DNA of 64,000 bases from contig NZ_KQ434751.1 in NCBI RefSeq assembly GCF_001270745.1, positions 255,507-319,506 of the forward strand. Reading direction: 5' to 3'. The notes under the pieces were generated by a model. The model did no database searches. It saw only the letters and a list, made by a program, of their open reading frames with translations, and was not told the origin of the DNA. Below are positions 22,045 to 30,210 of the stretch, piece after piece. Each line of letters opens with the position of its first letter. Within the stretch, counting starts at the first letter, position 1. Made by a program: the position numbers and the translations under genes. Source of the DNA: Jiangella muralis (GTDB lineage: Bacteria > Actinomycetota > Actinomycetes > Jiangellales > Jiangellaceae).

Positions 22045-22602
22045 ATGAGTCAGCCCGGCGCCCCGCTCTCCTTCATCGCCGCGTCCCTGCAACGGGAGCG
22101 GCGCCGCACCGGCCTGTCGCTGGCCGAACTGGCCCGGCGCGCGGGCATCGCCAAGTCGACGCTGTCGCAGCTGGAGTCCGGCGCCGGCAACCCCAGCGTC
22201 GAGACGCTGTGGGCGCTCGGCGTAGCGCTGGACGTCCCGTTCGCCCAGCTCGTGGAGCCGCCGCGGCCGCGGGTCCAGGTCATCCGCAAGGGCGAGGGGC
22301 CGGCCCTCGCGTCCGAGCGGGCCGACTACGTCGCCACCGTCCTGTCGGCCAGCCCGCCGAACGCCCGCCGCGACATCTACCTCGTCACCGCGCAGCCGGG
22401 CGAGCCGCGCGAGTCCGACCCGCACATGCCCGGCGTCGTCGAGCACGTCGTGCTGAGCACCGGCCGGGCGCTGGTCGGGCTCACCGACGACCCGGTCGAG
22501 CTGGCCCCCGGCGACTACGTCAGCTACCCCGGCGACCGCCCGCACGTCTTCCGTGCGCTCGAGCCCGACACCGCCGCCGTGCTCGTCTCCGAACACGTCT
22601 GA
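22045..22602 (+). CDS. XRE-cupin transcriptional regulator
   Basis: 185 aa. Residues 8-65 form an XRE helix-turn-helix (GLSLAELARRAGIAKSTLSQLESG); residues about 110-180 form a cupin effector domain (EHVVLSTGRALVG, LAPGDYVSYPGDRPHVFRAL). Regulators of this type paired with azlCD respond to amino acids. The gene diverges from azlC; two GTTCG-N6-CGAAC dyads fill the gap. The regulator's promoter may use TACAAT at 21981-21986. Confidence 0.92.
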   Translation: MSQPGAPLSFIAASLQRERRRTGLSLAELARRAGIAKSTLSQLESGAGNPSVETLWALGVALDVPFAQLVEPPRPRVQVIRKGEGPALASERADYVATVLSASPPNARRDIYLVTAQPGEPRESDPHMPGVVEHVVLSTGRALVGLTDDPVELAPGDYVSYPGDRPHVFRALEPDTAAVLVSEHV

Positions 22603-22621
22603 GATATTTCTCCACCGGGGC

Positions 22622-22648
22622 TGTCGATTCACCCGCCGGCCGCGTGTC
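22622..22648 (+). promoter_or_regulatory. candidate ECF-type promoter of the YCII–sigma operon
   Basis: TGTCGA (22622-22627) followed after 15 bp by CGTGTC (22643-22648), 42 nt before the YCII start. YCII/DGPF-associated ECF sigma factors (ECF42 group) are known to recognise TGTCGA-type -35 elements upstream of their own operon, so the pair is probably autoregulated. Confidence 0.45.
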
Positions 22649-22690
22649 GGGGGTATGTAAGCCGACAACCGAAACCACGGAGGAGTCCTC

Positions 22691-23047
22691 ATGACTCAGT
22701 ACGCGATTCTCATCTTCGAGCGCGAGGCCGAGGGCGGCCAGGCGCCGGACCTGCCGCCGGAGATCCTGGAGGCGCACGGCGCGCTGCCCGGCCGCATCGT
22801 CGAGAAGGGCGGCAAGGAACTGGGCGGCATCGCGCTGGAGCCCAGCGCCACCGCCACGACCATCCGCGGCGACCTCGTCACCGACGGCCCGTTCATCGAG
22901 ACCAAGGAGGCGCTGGCCGGCGTCTTCGTCATCGAGGCGCGCGACCTCGACCACGCCATCGAGCTGGCCAAGATGACGCCGATCGTCAGCGGCGGCGTCG
23001 AGGTCCGGCCGCTGGTCGCGCTCGACTTCTCCGGGCTGACGTCCTGA
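22691..23047 (+). CDS. YCII/DGPF-domain protein
   Basis: 118 aa. The signature DGPFIETKEALAGVFVIEA lies at about residues 60-80, with HAIELAKMTP after it. YCII proteins have a ferredoxin-like fold with conserved His/Asp and are typically encoded next to ECF sigma factors; the biochemical role is unsettled. GGAGGAG precedes the ATG. Its TGA overlaps the first codon of the sigma factor gene. Confidence 0.92.
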   Translation: MTQYAILIFEREAEGGQAPDLPPEILEAHGALPGRIVEKGGKELGGIALEPSATATTIRGDLVTDGPFIETKEALAGVFVIEARDLDHAIELAKMTPIVSGGVEVRPLVALDFSGLTS

Positions 23048-24291
23048 CCGTCGAGTCCGCGGTCGCCGACGCGCACCGCCGCGAGTGGGCCTTCGTGCTC
23101 GCCGCGACGGTGCGCGTCACACGCGACCTCGACGCCGCCGAGGAGGCCGTCCAGGACGCATATGTCCAGGCGCTGACCCGGTGGGGCCGCGACGGCGTCC
23201 CAGCCAGGCCCGGCGCCTGGCTGACGACGGTCGCGCGGCGGACCGCGCTCAACAATCTGCGGCGGCAGCGGACGCTGCGGGCGAAGCTGCCGCTGCTGCT
23301 GATGGACGTCGACGCCGTCCCGGGCGTCGAGGCCGCGGCGCTGGACGACGCGGCGCCGATCCCGGACGACCGGCTGCGGCTGATCTTCACCTGCTGCCAC
23401 CCGGCGCTGTCACAGGAGGCGCAGGTCGCGCTGACGCTACGGCTGGTCTGCGGCGTGAGCACCCCGGACATCGCGCACGCCTTCCTCGTCGCCGAACCGA
23501 CGATGGCCGCCCGCATCACCCGCGCGAAGAAGAAGATCGCGGCGGCCCGCATCCCGTACGCCGTCCCGGCCGCGCGCGACCTGCCGGTGCGCGTCGACGC
23601 CGTCCTGACGGTGATCCACCTGCTCTACGCGACCGGGCACACCGCGCACTCCGGCACCAACCTCGTCCGCGACGAGCTGACCGGCCGGGCCCTCGACCTC
23701 GCCCGCATGCTCCGCCCGCTACTGCCGTCCGAACCGGAGACCGCCGGGCTGCTGGCGCTGCTGCTGGTGCACCAGGCGCGTCGAGCCACCCGCACCGACG
23801 CCCACGGGCGGCTGCTGCGCCTGGAGGAACAGGACCGGACGGCGTGGGATCGGGAGCTGATCGCCGAGGCGGACCTGCTGGTGGTGGGCGCGCTTCGGGC
23901 CGGGCCGCCGGGACGGTTCACGCTGCAGGCGGCCATCGCGTCGCTGCACGCGCAGGCGCCCAGCTACGCCGACACCGACTGGCCGCAGATCCGCACCCTG
24001 TACGACGAGCTCCTCCGCCGCTGGCCGTCCCCGGTGGTCGCGTTGAACCGCGCCGTCGCGGTGTCGATGGTGGACGGGCCGGCGGCGGCGCTGCTCGAGG
24101 TCGAGGGGTTGGAGGCGGACGGCCGGTTGACCGGGTACCGCTACCTGCCCGCCACCAAGGCCGACCTGCTGACCCGCCTGGGCCGGCACGCCGAGGCGGC
24201 CGCCGCCTACCGGGCGGCGCTGGCATTGAGTGACAACGCCGCCGAGCAGGAGTTCCTGCAGGACCGGCTGAGCCGGACGCCACTCCCATGA
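23044..24291 (+). CDS. ECF sigma factor with long C-terminal extension (YCII-associated, ECF42-like)
   Basis: 415 aa if begun at the CTG at 23044. Sigma region 2 includes LDAAEEAVQDAYVQAL and LTTVARRTALNNLRRQR; region 4 is LTLRLVCGVSTPDIAHAFLVAEPTMAARI. Residues about 180-415 are a helical C-terminal domain (DUF6596-like, YRAALALSDNAAEQEFL at the end) characteristic of YCII-linked sigma factors. There is no ATG, GTG or TTG in frame before 23095, yet the residues upstream (ESAVADAHRREWAFVLAA) look like the family N terminus. The CTG overlapping the YCII stop (CTGA) is therefore the best start. Probably activates its own operon. Confidence 0.88.
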   Translation: MTVESAVADAHRREWAFVLAATVRVTRDLDAAEEAVQDAYVQALTRWGRDGVPARPGAWLTTVARRTALNNLRRQRTLRAKLPLLLMDVDAVPGVEAAALDDAAPIPDDRLRLIFTCCHPALSQEAQVALTLRLVCGVSTPDIAHAFLVAEPTMAARITRAKKKIAAARIPYAVPAARDLPVRVDAVLTVIHLLYATGHTAHSGTNLVRDELTGRALDLARMLRPLLPSEPETAGLLALLLVHQARRATRTDAHGRLLRLEEQDRTAWDRELIAEADLLVVGALRAGPPGRFTLQAAIASLHAQAPSYADTDWPQIRTLYDELLRRWPSPVVALNRAVAVSMVDGPAAALLEVEGLEADGRLTGYRYLPATKADLLTRLGRHAEAAAAYRAALALSDNAAEQEFLQDRLSRTPLP

Positions 24292-24342
24292 TCATCGGCG
24301 ATCGACCACATCGTGGCGTGGTCGATCGCCGATGATCATGGG
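24285..24342. terminator. bidirectional terminator, perfect 25-bp stem
   Basis: Left arm 24285-24309 (begins CCCATGATCATCGGCGATCG) and right arm 24318-24342 are perfect reverse complements around an 8-nt loop. The left arm includes the stop codon of the sigma factor, and the right arm abuts the end of the convergent pentapeptide gene. No U-tract on either side. Confidence 0.75.
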
Positions 24343-24344
24343 CG

Positions 24345-25130
24345 TCACGGCGACCAGTGCGGCGGGCGGTCCAGGCCGGCCGGCAGCCGGGTCGCGGCGT
24401 CGCCCACGGCGGCGGAGGTCTGCGGCTGGGTGAGGAACAGCGCGCCCGACAGGTCCGCGCCACGCACGTCGGCCGCGCGGAAGTCGGCGCCGATGACGTC
24501 GGCGCGGTCGAGCGTCGCGCCGCGCAGGTCGGCGCCGATGAGGTAGGCGCCGCGCAGGTCCGCGCCGGTGAGGTCCGCGCCGCGCAGCTTCCGTCCCATC
24601 AGGTCGGCGCCGCGCAGGTCGCGCGCCGGCGTCCCCGCACGTGCCAGTCGCGACGCCTCGCGCAGCAGCACGTCCGCCTCGGCCCGCAGGCCGGCGATGT
24701 CGACGGCGGCGAGGTCGGCGGCGGGCGCCCCGGCGAGCCGTTCGGCCCGGGGCGCCTGCTCGTCCAGCGCCGGGCGCAGCGGTGCCGCTGCCGCGATGCC
24801 GCGGGCCGCGTCGAGGTGCCAGAGCAGCTCGTGCAGCGGCCGCAGGACGGCGAACGCGGCCAGCAGGTCGACCCGCGCCGACGGCGACGCCGCGCCGCCG
24901 AAGGTCACCTGCACGACCTGCTGACCAGCGCCGAAGCAGTCGTACACCGTGCACCCGGGGAACCCGCGCGGCCGCAGCTCGGCGTGGATGCCGCAGCGGA
25001 AGTCGTCGCGCAGGTTGGGGCACGGCTCCCCCGCCGGCTTGTCGATGGCGAAGTCGGCCGAGCGGGTCAGCGCCGGCCCGACGCAGCACAACCCGGCACA
25101 GCGGGCGCAGTCGGCGCGTAGTTCGAGCAC
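24345..25130 (-). CDS. pentapeptide-repeat protein with N-terminal Cys cluster
   Basis: 261 aa. The N-terminal 70 residues are Cys-rich (CARCAGLCC, PCPNL, RCGIHAEL, GCTVYDCFG), resembling YkgJ-like metal or Fe-S cluster binding segments. Residues about 165-240 form a right-handed beta-helix of A(D/N)LxG pentapeptides (GADLTGADLRGAYLIGADLR). DNA-mimicking pentapeptide proteins can protect gyrase, but this repeat block is short and the Cys head points elsewhere; role unknown. Converges on the ECF sigma gene, separated by a strong palindrome. Confidence 0.87.
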   Translation of the reverse strand: MLELRADCARCAGLCCVGPALTRSADFAIDKPAGEPCPNLRDDFRCGIHAELRPRGFPGCTVYDCFGAGQQVVQVTFGGAASPSARVDLLAAFAVLRPLHELLWHLDAARGIAAAAPLRPALDEQAPRAERLAGAPAADLAAVDIAGLRAEADVLLREASRLARAGTPARDLRGADLMGRKLRGADLTGADLRGAYLIGADLRGATLDRADVIGADFRAADVRGADLSGALFLTQPQTSAAVGDAATRLPAGLDRPPHWSP

Positions 25131-25170
25131 GTCCGAAGCATACGAGCGTGCCCCGGCCCGCCGACGCCGG

Positions 25171-25863
25171 TCAGGCGGGACCGCGCTCGAACCGCGCGTG
25201 CACGGCGTTCTCGCCGGCGGTGAAGCCCGTGCAGGTGTAGCCCGGCACGCCCACGCCGTCGTCGAACAGCCGCTCGCCGCCGCCCAGCAGCACCGGTGCG
25301 ATGGCGATCTCCACCTCGTCGATCAGCCCGGCCCGCAGGTACTGCCGGATCGTCGACGCGCCACCCGCGACGATGACGTCCCGCCCGCCCGCCGCGTCGA
25401 GTGCCCGCTCCCGGGCCGCCTCGATGCCGTCTGTGACGAAGTGGAACGTGGTGCCGCCCTCCATCTCGACGGACGGGCGAGGGTGGTGGGTGAGCACGAA
25501 CGTCGCGTGGTGGTATGGCGGGTTCGGGCCCCACCACCCGGTCCAGGCGTCGTCCGGCCACGGCCCTCGCACCGGGCCGAACATGTTGCGGCCCATGATC
25601 GTGGCGCCGACGTTGCGCCACAGGTGCTGGGCGTACTCGTCGTCGACGCCGGTACTGCCGCCGTCCTCACCAGTCATCGCGTGGAACGTCTTGGTCTGCA
25701 CGACCCAGTCGTGCAGCCGTTCGCCGCCGACGCCGAGCGGGTCGCGGGGACTCTGCCCCGGGCCGGCGCCGTAGCCGTCGACGGACACGGAGTACGTGTG
25801 GACGCGGAGCTTCTGTGTGGTGGTCATGCTCGTAGGTCGGAGCCGGGGACGGGTCTTCGACAT
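25171..25863 (-). CDS. RibD C-terminal/dihydrofolate-reductase-like protein
   Basis: 230 aa. VHTYSVSVDGYGAGPGQS is the usual opening of stand-alone RibD_C proteins; GATIMGRNMFGPVRGPW, ATFVLTHHPRPSV and DVIVAGGASTIRQYLRAGLIDEVEIAIAPVLLGGGERLF complete the NADPH-binding fold. The reductase substrate is unknown. The start at 25863 has AAGGA upstream; a downstream ATG at 25827 would sit closer to the family's normal N terminus but has a weak ribosome binding site. 27 bp downstream of the epoxide hydrolase, so possibly cotranscribed. Confidence 0.88.
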   Translation of the reverse strand: MSKTRPRLRPTSMTTTQKLRVHTYSVSVDGYGAGPGQSPRDPLGVGGERLHDWVVQTKTFHAMTGEDGGSTGVDDEYAQHLWRNVGATIMGRNMFGPVRGPWPDDAWTGWWGPNPPYHHATFVLTHHPRPSVEMEGGTTFHFVTDGIEAARERALDAAGGRDVIVAGGASTIRQYLRAGLIDEVEIAIAPVLLGGGERLFDDGVGVPGYTCTGFTAGENAVHARFERGPA

Positions 25864-25890
25864 CGGCCGTCCTTGCGGCAGTCGGCGCGC

Positions 25891-27045
25891 TCAGCCGCGG
25901 AACGGGCGGAAGAACTCGCGCAGCTCCTGGGCGTACAGTTCCGGCTCCTCGAACGCCGCGAAGTGGCCGCCGCGGGGCGGCTCGGTGGCTCGGACGACGT
26001 CGGCGGTGCGGTCGAGCCAGGCCCGCGGCGGCCGGACGACGTCGCCCTGGAAGATGGAGAAGCCGGACGGGACCTCGACCCGGCGGGTCAGTTGCGCCGG
26101 CGGGATGGCGGCGTTGGCGTGGTACATGCGCATGGACGAGCCGATGGTGCCGGTGAGCCAGTAGATCGTGAGGTTGGTGAGGATCTCGTCCTTGGTGAAC
26201 CGCCGCTCCACGTCGCCGTCGCAGTCGCTCCAGGCACACAGTTTCTCGACGATCCAGGCGGCGAGCCCGGCCGGCGAGTCCATCAGCCCGGCCGCCGCGG
26301 TCTGCGGCTTCGTGCGCTGCATGACCGCGTATGCGCCCTCGGTGGCGCCCCAGGCGGCGGCGCCGCGCATCCAGTCGCGCTCGGACGGCGTGAGGTCGGC
26401 CGGGTCGCCGGTGAACACCGGCAGGCCGGCGTCGGTGCGGTGCACCGCGACGACGCGATCGGGGTGGTCGAGCGCGAGGTAGCGGGTGATGTGACTGCCG
26501 AGGTCGCCGCCGGCGGCGCCGAAGCGCTGGTACCCCGCAGCGCTCATCAGCCGCGCCCACAGCCCGGCGACGGCGACGGAGTCGAGCGGGACGGGAGGGC
26601 GGTCGGAGTAGCCGAACCCCGGCACGTCGGGCACCACCACGTCGAACGCGTCGGCGGGATCGGCGCCGTGGGCGGCGGGATCGGTGAGCAGCGGGACCAC
26701 CTTCGTGTACCGCCAGAAGGAGTCGGGCCAGCCGTGGGTGAGCACCAGCGGCAGCACCGGCCCGGACGGCGCGACGGCGCGGGCGTGCACGTAGTGGATG
26801 CCCAGCCCGTCGACGGACACCCGGAACCGCGGCAGCTGGGCCAGCGCCGCCTCCTGCGCCGGCCAGTCGAACTCCTCGGCCCAGTACGCGACCAGCTCGC
26901 GCAGGTAGCCGACGTCGGTGCCGAGCGACCAGCCGGCGTCCTCGGGGACATCGGGCCAGCGCGTGGCCCGCAGCCGGGCGCGCAGATCGTCGAGCTCCGC
27001 AGCGGTGGCCCGCGGAGCGAAGGGTCGAGGCTGGTCGATGGTCAT
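25891..27045 (-). CDS. epoxide hydrolase (EHN-type alpha/beta hydrolase)
   Basis: 384 aa. The N-terminal EHN region (RPFAPRATAAELDDLRARLR, then TRWPD) is followed by the hydrolase fold with HGWPDSFW (oxyanion HGxP), nucleophile Asp181 in GAAGGDLGSHI, and the catalytic His in RGGHFAAFEEPE. Opens epoxides to diols through a covalent ester. A TAATGT box (27052-27057) sits 6 nt before the ATG, so the mRNA is probably leaderless. A second homologue is at 35685-36827. Confidence 0.92.
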   Translation of the reverse strand: MTIDQPRPFAPRATAAELDDLRARLRATRWPDVPEDAGWSLGTDVGYLRELVAYWAEEFDWPAQEAALAQLPRFRVSVDGLGIHYVHARAVAPSGPVLPLVLTHGWPDSFWRYTKVVPLLTDPAAHGADPADAFDVVVPDVPGFGYSDRPPVPLDSVAVAGLWARLMSAAGYQRFGAAGGDLGSHITRYLALDHPDRVVAVHRTDAGLPVFTGDPADLTPSERDWMRGAAAWGATEGAYAVMQRTKPQTAAAGLMDSPAGLAAWIVEKLCAWSDCDGDVERRFTKDEILTNLTIYWLTGTIGSSMRMYHANAAIPPAQLTRRVEVPSGFSIFQGDVVRPPRAWLDRTADVVRATEPPRGGHFAAFEEPELYAQELREFFRPFRG

Positions 27046-27757
27046 AGGCCCACATTAGGGGCCGGCAGCGACAACGACCGGCGAGTTGCCGACCGTGCGG
27101 CTGAGCGTCCATTCGGTGCCCGCCCTCTAGGGTGGCCACCCTCGCTGGAGGGGCGGCATGACTGGCGATCAGCGGGACGGGGAAGTGCGGGCACCGCCCG
27201 CCCGGGCGAACGGTTGGCCGATGTCCGTTGGCCGTTCCTGCCGGTGCACCGTTCGGTCGTCCTCGACTCCCGCCGACGTCCTCGATGGCGAGAGTCGTGT
27301 TCCGGGCGCCGTTGGACGATTCTGGCCATCGAAGACGGCCCAGATCGTCGACGTCACTCGCGTGGCGGGCCCCTCCCCCGCCATAGCACCGAATGACGCT
27401 CGTCGGCGGCGGTTGTGTGGTGCCGGCGCGAGTGAGGTGCACCCGCCCCGCGTGAAGTGGCCACCCCGGCGAAATCGGGACCACGGCAGTGCACGGCGAG
27501 GTGTGCCCAGACTGCCCCCGTCCCCCTGATAGCTGCCCGTTCTTGGCCGCGGGACCGCGGGTCAAGCGGTCACCCGTCGCGCGAAGCGCCCCATGGGTCC
27601 GCTTGAGGCGCGGTCACGCGGCTAAGAAAATGGGCAGCAGGGGGACGGCCAACGTGCGGACCACGGCGGACGCGGCAGACCCGGGCGCACGATCGACCGG
27701 CCAACGCGAGGACCGGCCGACGGAGACGCACCCTCTCCTCGGGGCAACGGCGCACGC
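27046..27757. other. gene-poor 700-bp gap
   Basis: No recognisable protein in any frame. On the plus strand there is a well-formed initiation region: TAGGGT (27128-27133) overlapping the palindrome GGGTGGCCACCC, then GGAGGGG (27147-27153) and ATG at 27158. The 123-codon frame that follows is Arg/Pro/Ser-rich and does not look like a folded protein. This may be the start of a decayed gene. The rest shows no repeats, transposase fragments or terminators that I could trace. Confidence 0.4.
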
Positions 27758-28270
27758 CTACTGGCTGACGCCGTCGGCGGCGGGAAGGACCGAGTCCTCC
27801 AGCCGGCCGTCCGGGTCGTACACCGCGCACATGACGGCGCGGTCGCCGTCGGCCCAGGTCTCGGGCGTCGGGAGGATCGGGTAGTAGTCGAGGCCGGACT
27901 CGTCCTGGCTGGTCCACTGCTGCTCGAACCCACGGCCGCACTCGTCCCAGCCCAGCTCGGCGACGGCGGCGCGGTCCCAGGGGCCGTCGGGGGCCTGGAC
28001 GAACATGAACGACTGGTTGTCGGCGCCCTCGTCGCACGGAAGGTAGACGACGACGTCCTCGCCGGCGAACTGGGAGTACTCGGGGTCGGAGAAGCACTCG
28101 GTCAGCTCGATGTCCAGCAGGCCCGTCACGCCGGCGTCGACGAACGCGTCGTCCTTGTGGGCCGGCCCGCCGCAGGCCGCCACGGCGAGGACGACGACGA
28201 GAGCGAGCGGACGGCAGGCGGACGGCGCGGGCACGGCCGAAGCGTAGGCAGCTCCGGATGAACGCCACAT
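27758..28270 (-). CDS. lipoprotein with septum-formation-like domain
   Basis: 170 aa. A lipobox (VLAVAACGG) follows a hydrophobic stretch. The mature part has the spacing of the actinobacterial Septum_form domain: TECFSDPE, VVVYLPCDEGADNQSFMFV, WDECGRGFE and AVMCAVYDPDGRLEDSVL, with four Cys that probably pair. Related proteins are extracytoplasmic with no established enzyme activity. ATG at 28270 chosen to start the signal region; no clear ribosome binding site. Divergent from the phosphatase across a gap holding a Zur-like box. Confidence 0.75.
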   Translation of the reverse strand: MWRSSGAAYASAVPAPSACRPLALVVVLAVAACGGPAHKDDAFVDAGVTGLLDIELTECFSDPEYSQFAGEDVVVYLPCDEGADNQSFMFVQAPDGPWDRAAVAELGWDECGRGFEQQWTSQDESGLDYYPILPTPETWADGDRAVMCAVYDPDGRLEDSVLPAADGVSQ

Positions 28271-28341
28271 GACGGACGGGTGCCCGCCGGGCCGCCCGGC
28301 CGTGGCCATCAGCCGTCGACCGGTGCGACCCCGTCGCAGCA

Positions 28342-28356
28342 AGAGAATCGTTTTCA
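28342..28356. promoter_or_regulatory. Zur/Fur-like box AGAGAATCGTTTTCA
   Basis: Matches 13 of 15 positions of the pattern TGAAAATCGTTTTCA, close to actinobacterial Zur boxes. It lies in an AT-richer island between the septum-like lipoprotein (72 nt from its start) and the metallophosphatase (133 nt from its start). Regulation of either by zinc is an inference. Confidence 0.4.
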
Positions 28357-28488
28357 GTTGTTCATCGCCGGGACAGCCTGCCGTGACCTGCCCGTTCTCA
28401 CCGTTTCCGACTGGTCTGGGATGAATCGAGGAGACCGCCGCGCGACCCCGCCGGCGGTCCCCGAGAGTGTCCTGGGAGGAGACTCAAC

Positions 28489-30165
28489 GTGAGTGACGTG
28501 AGGAAGCGCGGGCCGTTCGGCTCCCGCCGTGCGGCCGGTGCCGCCATCGGCGCCGCGCTGCTGGGTGGCGGCCTGATCGCCGTACCGGCCGCAGTCGGTG
28601 CGGACAGCGAGCCCCCGGTCAAGGTGCCCGACGCCGAGGTGTACGAGCCGTCGGCGCTGCCGGACCGGGTCATCCTGGTCCCGACGGCGACCCCGGCCAC
28701 TTCGCAGAAGGTGACCTGGCGTTCCGAAGCCGGCGGCGAGTACGCGCAGGCGCAGATCCTGAAGGCCCCGATCGCCCTCGGCGACGTGCGGCCCGCGGAC
28801 GGCGCCGTGCGCACCGTCATGGCCGGCTCGACCAACCCGGTCAACACCAGCCTGGGCTACGCCTCGATCTATCACGAGGTGGAGTTCACCGCCCTGGAGC
28901 CGGACACCCGCTACACCTACCGCGTCGGCGACGGCGTCAACTGGAGCGAGTGGATCGACTTCACCACGGCCGCCGCCGGGTTCGAGCCGTTCTCGTTCAT
29001 CTACTACGGGGACATGCAGAACTACATCGACTCCGCGGGCCCGCGGGTGTTCCGGCAGGCCTTCGCCGACCGCCCGGAGGCGAAGGTCATCGTCAACGCC
29101 GGCGACCTCGTCAACACGGCCAACAGCGAGCTCGAGTGGGGTCAGTGGCACGCCGCCGACGGCTTCATCAACAGCCAGGTGAACAACATCTCGGTCACCG
29201 GCAACCACGAGTACAGCGGTGGCCAGCTGTCGACGTTCTGGCAGCCGACGTTCCCGAACCCGGAGAACGGCCCGGACTTCGGCGACGACGCCACCAACGC
29301 CGCCCTGCGCAACACCGTCTACTCGGTCGACTACCAGGGCGTCCGCTTCATCGGCCTGAACACCAACGTCCAGAGCCAGACGCCGATCATGGCCGCGCAG
29401 ACCGCGTGGCTGGAGCAGCAACTGGCGGACAACCCGAACAAGTGGACCGTCGTGACGTTCCACCACCCGGTCTACTCGGTCGCGTCCGGCCGCAACAACC
29501 CGGTCGTCCGCAACCAGTGGGGCCCGCTGTTCGAGCGGTACGGCGTGGACCTCGTCCTGCAGGGCCACGACCACACCTACGGCCGCGGCAGCACCACCGC
29601 CTCGCGCCGGTCGGTGACCGTCCACGACAGCACCGTCTACGCGACCTCGGTGTCGGGCGGCAAGATGTACGACGCCGTCGACAGCAACTGGGTCGACAAC
29701 GGCGCCGACCAGATGTCCATCGGCCAGGACATGCAGCTCTACCAGATGATCGACGTCACCGCGGACAGCATCACCTACGAGGCGCGCTACGCCAACGGTG
29801 AGCACCACGACGGCGTCACCATCCGCAAGAACGACGCGGGCGAGCGCGCCGTCCAGGAGATCCGCACGCCGGAGAACACCGTCGGCGAGCAGGTCGCGGC
29901 CGACGCGACGGCCGTGGACTTCAAGGGGACGGTCAACGTCTCGGCCTGGGGCTACGAGCCGGGCGAGACGGTGAATGTCTACGTCCGCAACGTCGAGCGC
30001 GGCCAGGACGTGCTGGTCGGCGAGGCGACGGCGGACGAGCTGGGCCGCGTCCTCGAGCTGCCGGTGCGGTTTCCGTCGTCGGCGAAGAAGCTGAGCACGC
30101 AGGTCGTGTACCTGGAGAGCGTGAACCAGCAGATCACCAGCCCGGAGATCACCGTCAACCGGTGA
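28489..30165 (+). CDS. secreted purple-acid-phosphatase-like metallophosphoesterase
   Basis: 558 aa from GTG, with GGGAGGAG upstream. Signal peptide about 1-38; an Fn3-like purple acid phosphatase N-terminal domain (about 45-165, TRYTYRVGDGVNWSEW); then the dinuclear metal site: YYGDMQ, NAGDLVNT, TGNHEY, TFHHPVYS and QGHDHTYGR. The final 100 residues form an extra beta-rich domain. Hydrolyses phosphomonoesters outside the cell, scavenging phosphate. A hairpin terminator follows. The upstream Zur-like box could tie its expression to metal supply. Confidence 0.92.
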   Translation: MSDVRKRGPFGSRRAAGAAIGAALLGGGLIAVPAAVGADSEPPVKVPDAEVYEPSALPDRVILVPTATPATSQKVTWRSEAGGEYAQAQILKAPIALGDVRPADGAVRTVMAGSTNPVNTSLGYASIYHEVEFTALEPDTRYTYRVGDGVNWSEWIDFTTAAAGFEPFSFIYYGDMQNYIDSAGPRVFRQAFADRPEAKVIVNAGDLVNTANSELEWGQWHAADGFINSQVNNISVTGNHEYSGGQLSTFWQPTFPNPENGPDFGDDATNAALRNTVYSVDYQGVRFIGLNTNVQSQTPIMAAQTAWLEQQLADNPNKWTVVTFHHPVYSVASGRNNPVVRNQWGPLFERYGVDLVLQGHDHTYGRGSTTASRRSVTVHDSTVYATSVSGGKMYDAVDSNWVDNGADQMSIGQDMQLYQMIDVTADSITYEARYANGEHHDGVTIRKNDAGERAVQEIRTPENTVGEQVAADATAVDFKGTVNVSAWGYEPGETVNVYVRNVERGQDVLVGEATADELGRVLELPVRFPSSAKKLSTQVVYLESVNQQITSPEITVNR

Positions 30166-30173
30166 CGCACAGA

Positions 30174-30204
30174 GGCGGGCCGCCCCGGGAAGGGGCGCCC
30201 CGCC
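30174..30204. terminator. bidirectional terminator between convergent phosphatase and S15 peptidase genes
   Basis: GGCGGGCCGCCCC (30174-30186) pairs with GGGGCGCCCCGCC (30192-30204) at 12 of 13 positions over a 5-nt loop. It starts 8 nt after the phosphatase stop and ends 6 nt before the peptidase stop. Confidence 0.65.
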
Positions 30205-30210
30205 GCGGTG

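Noticed and set aside
27400..27757. Remnant of a transposase or IS21-like end in the gene-poor gap
   Set aside because: A stretch near 27450 has a vaguely repeat-like GTGGCC/GGACCAC look, but no transposase motif or matching inverted end could be found.
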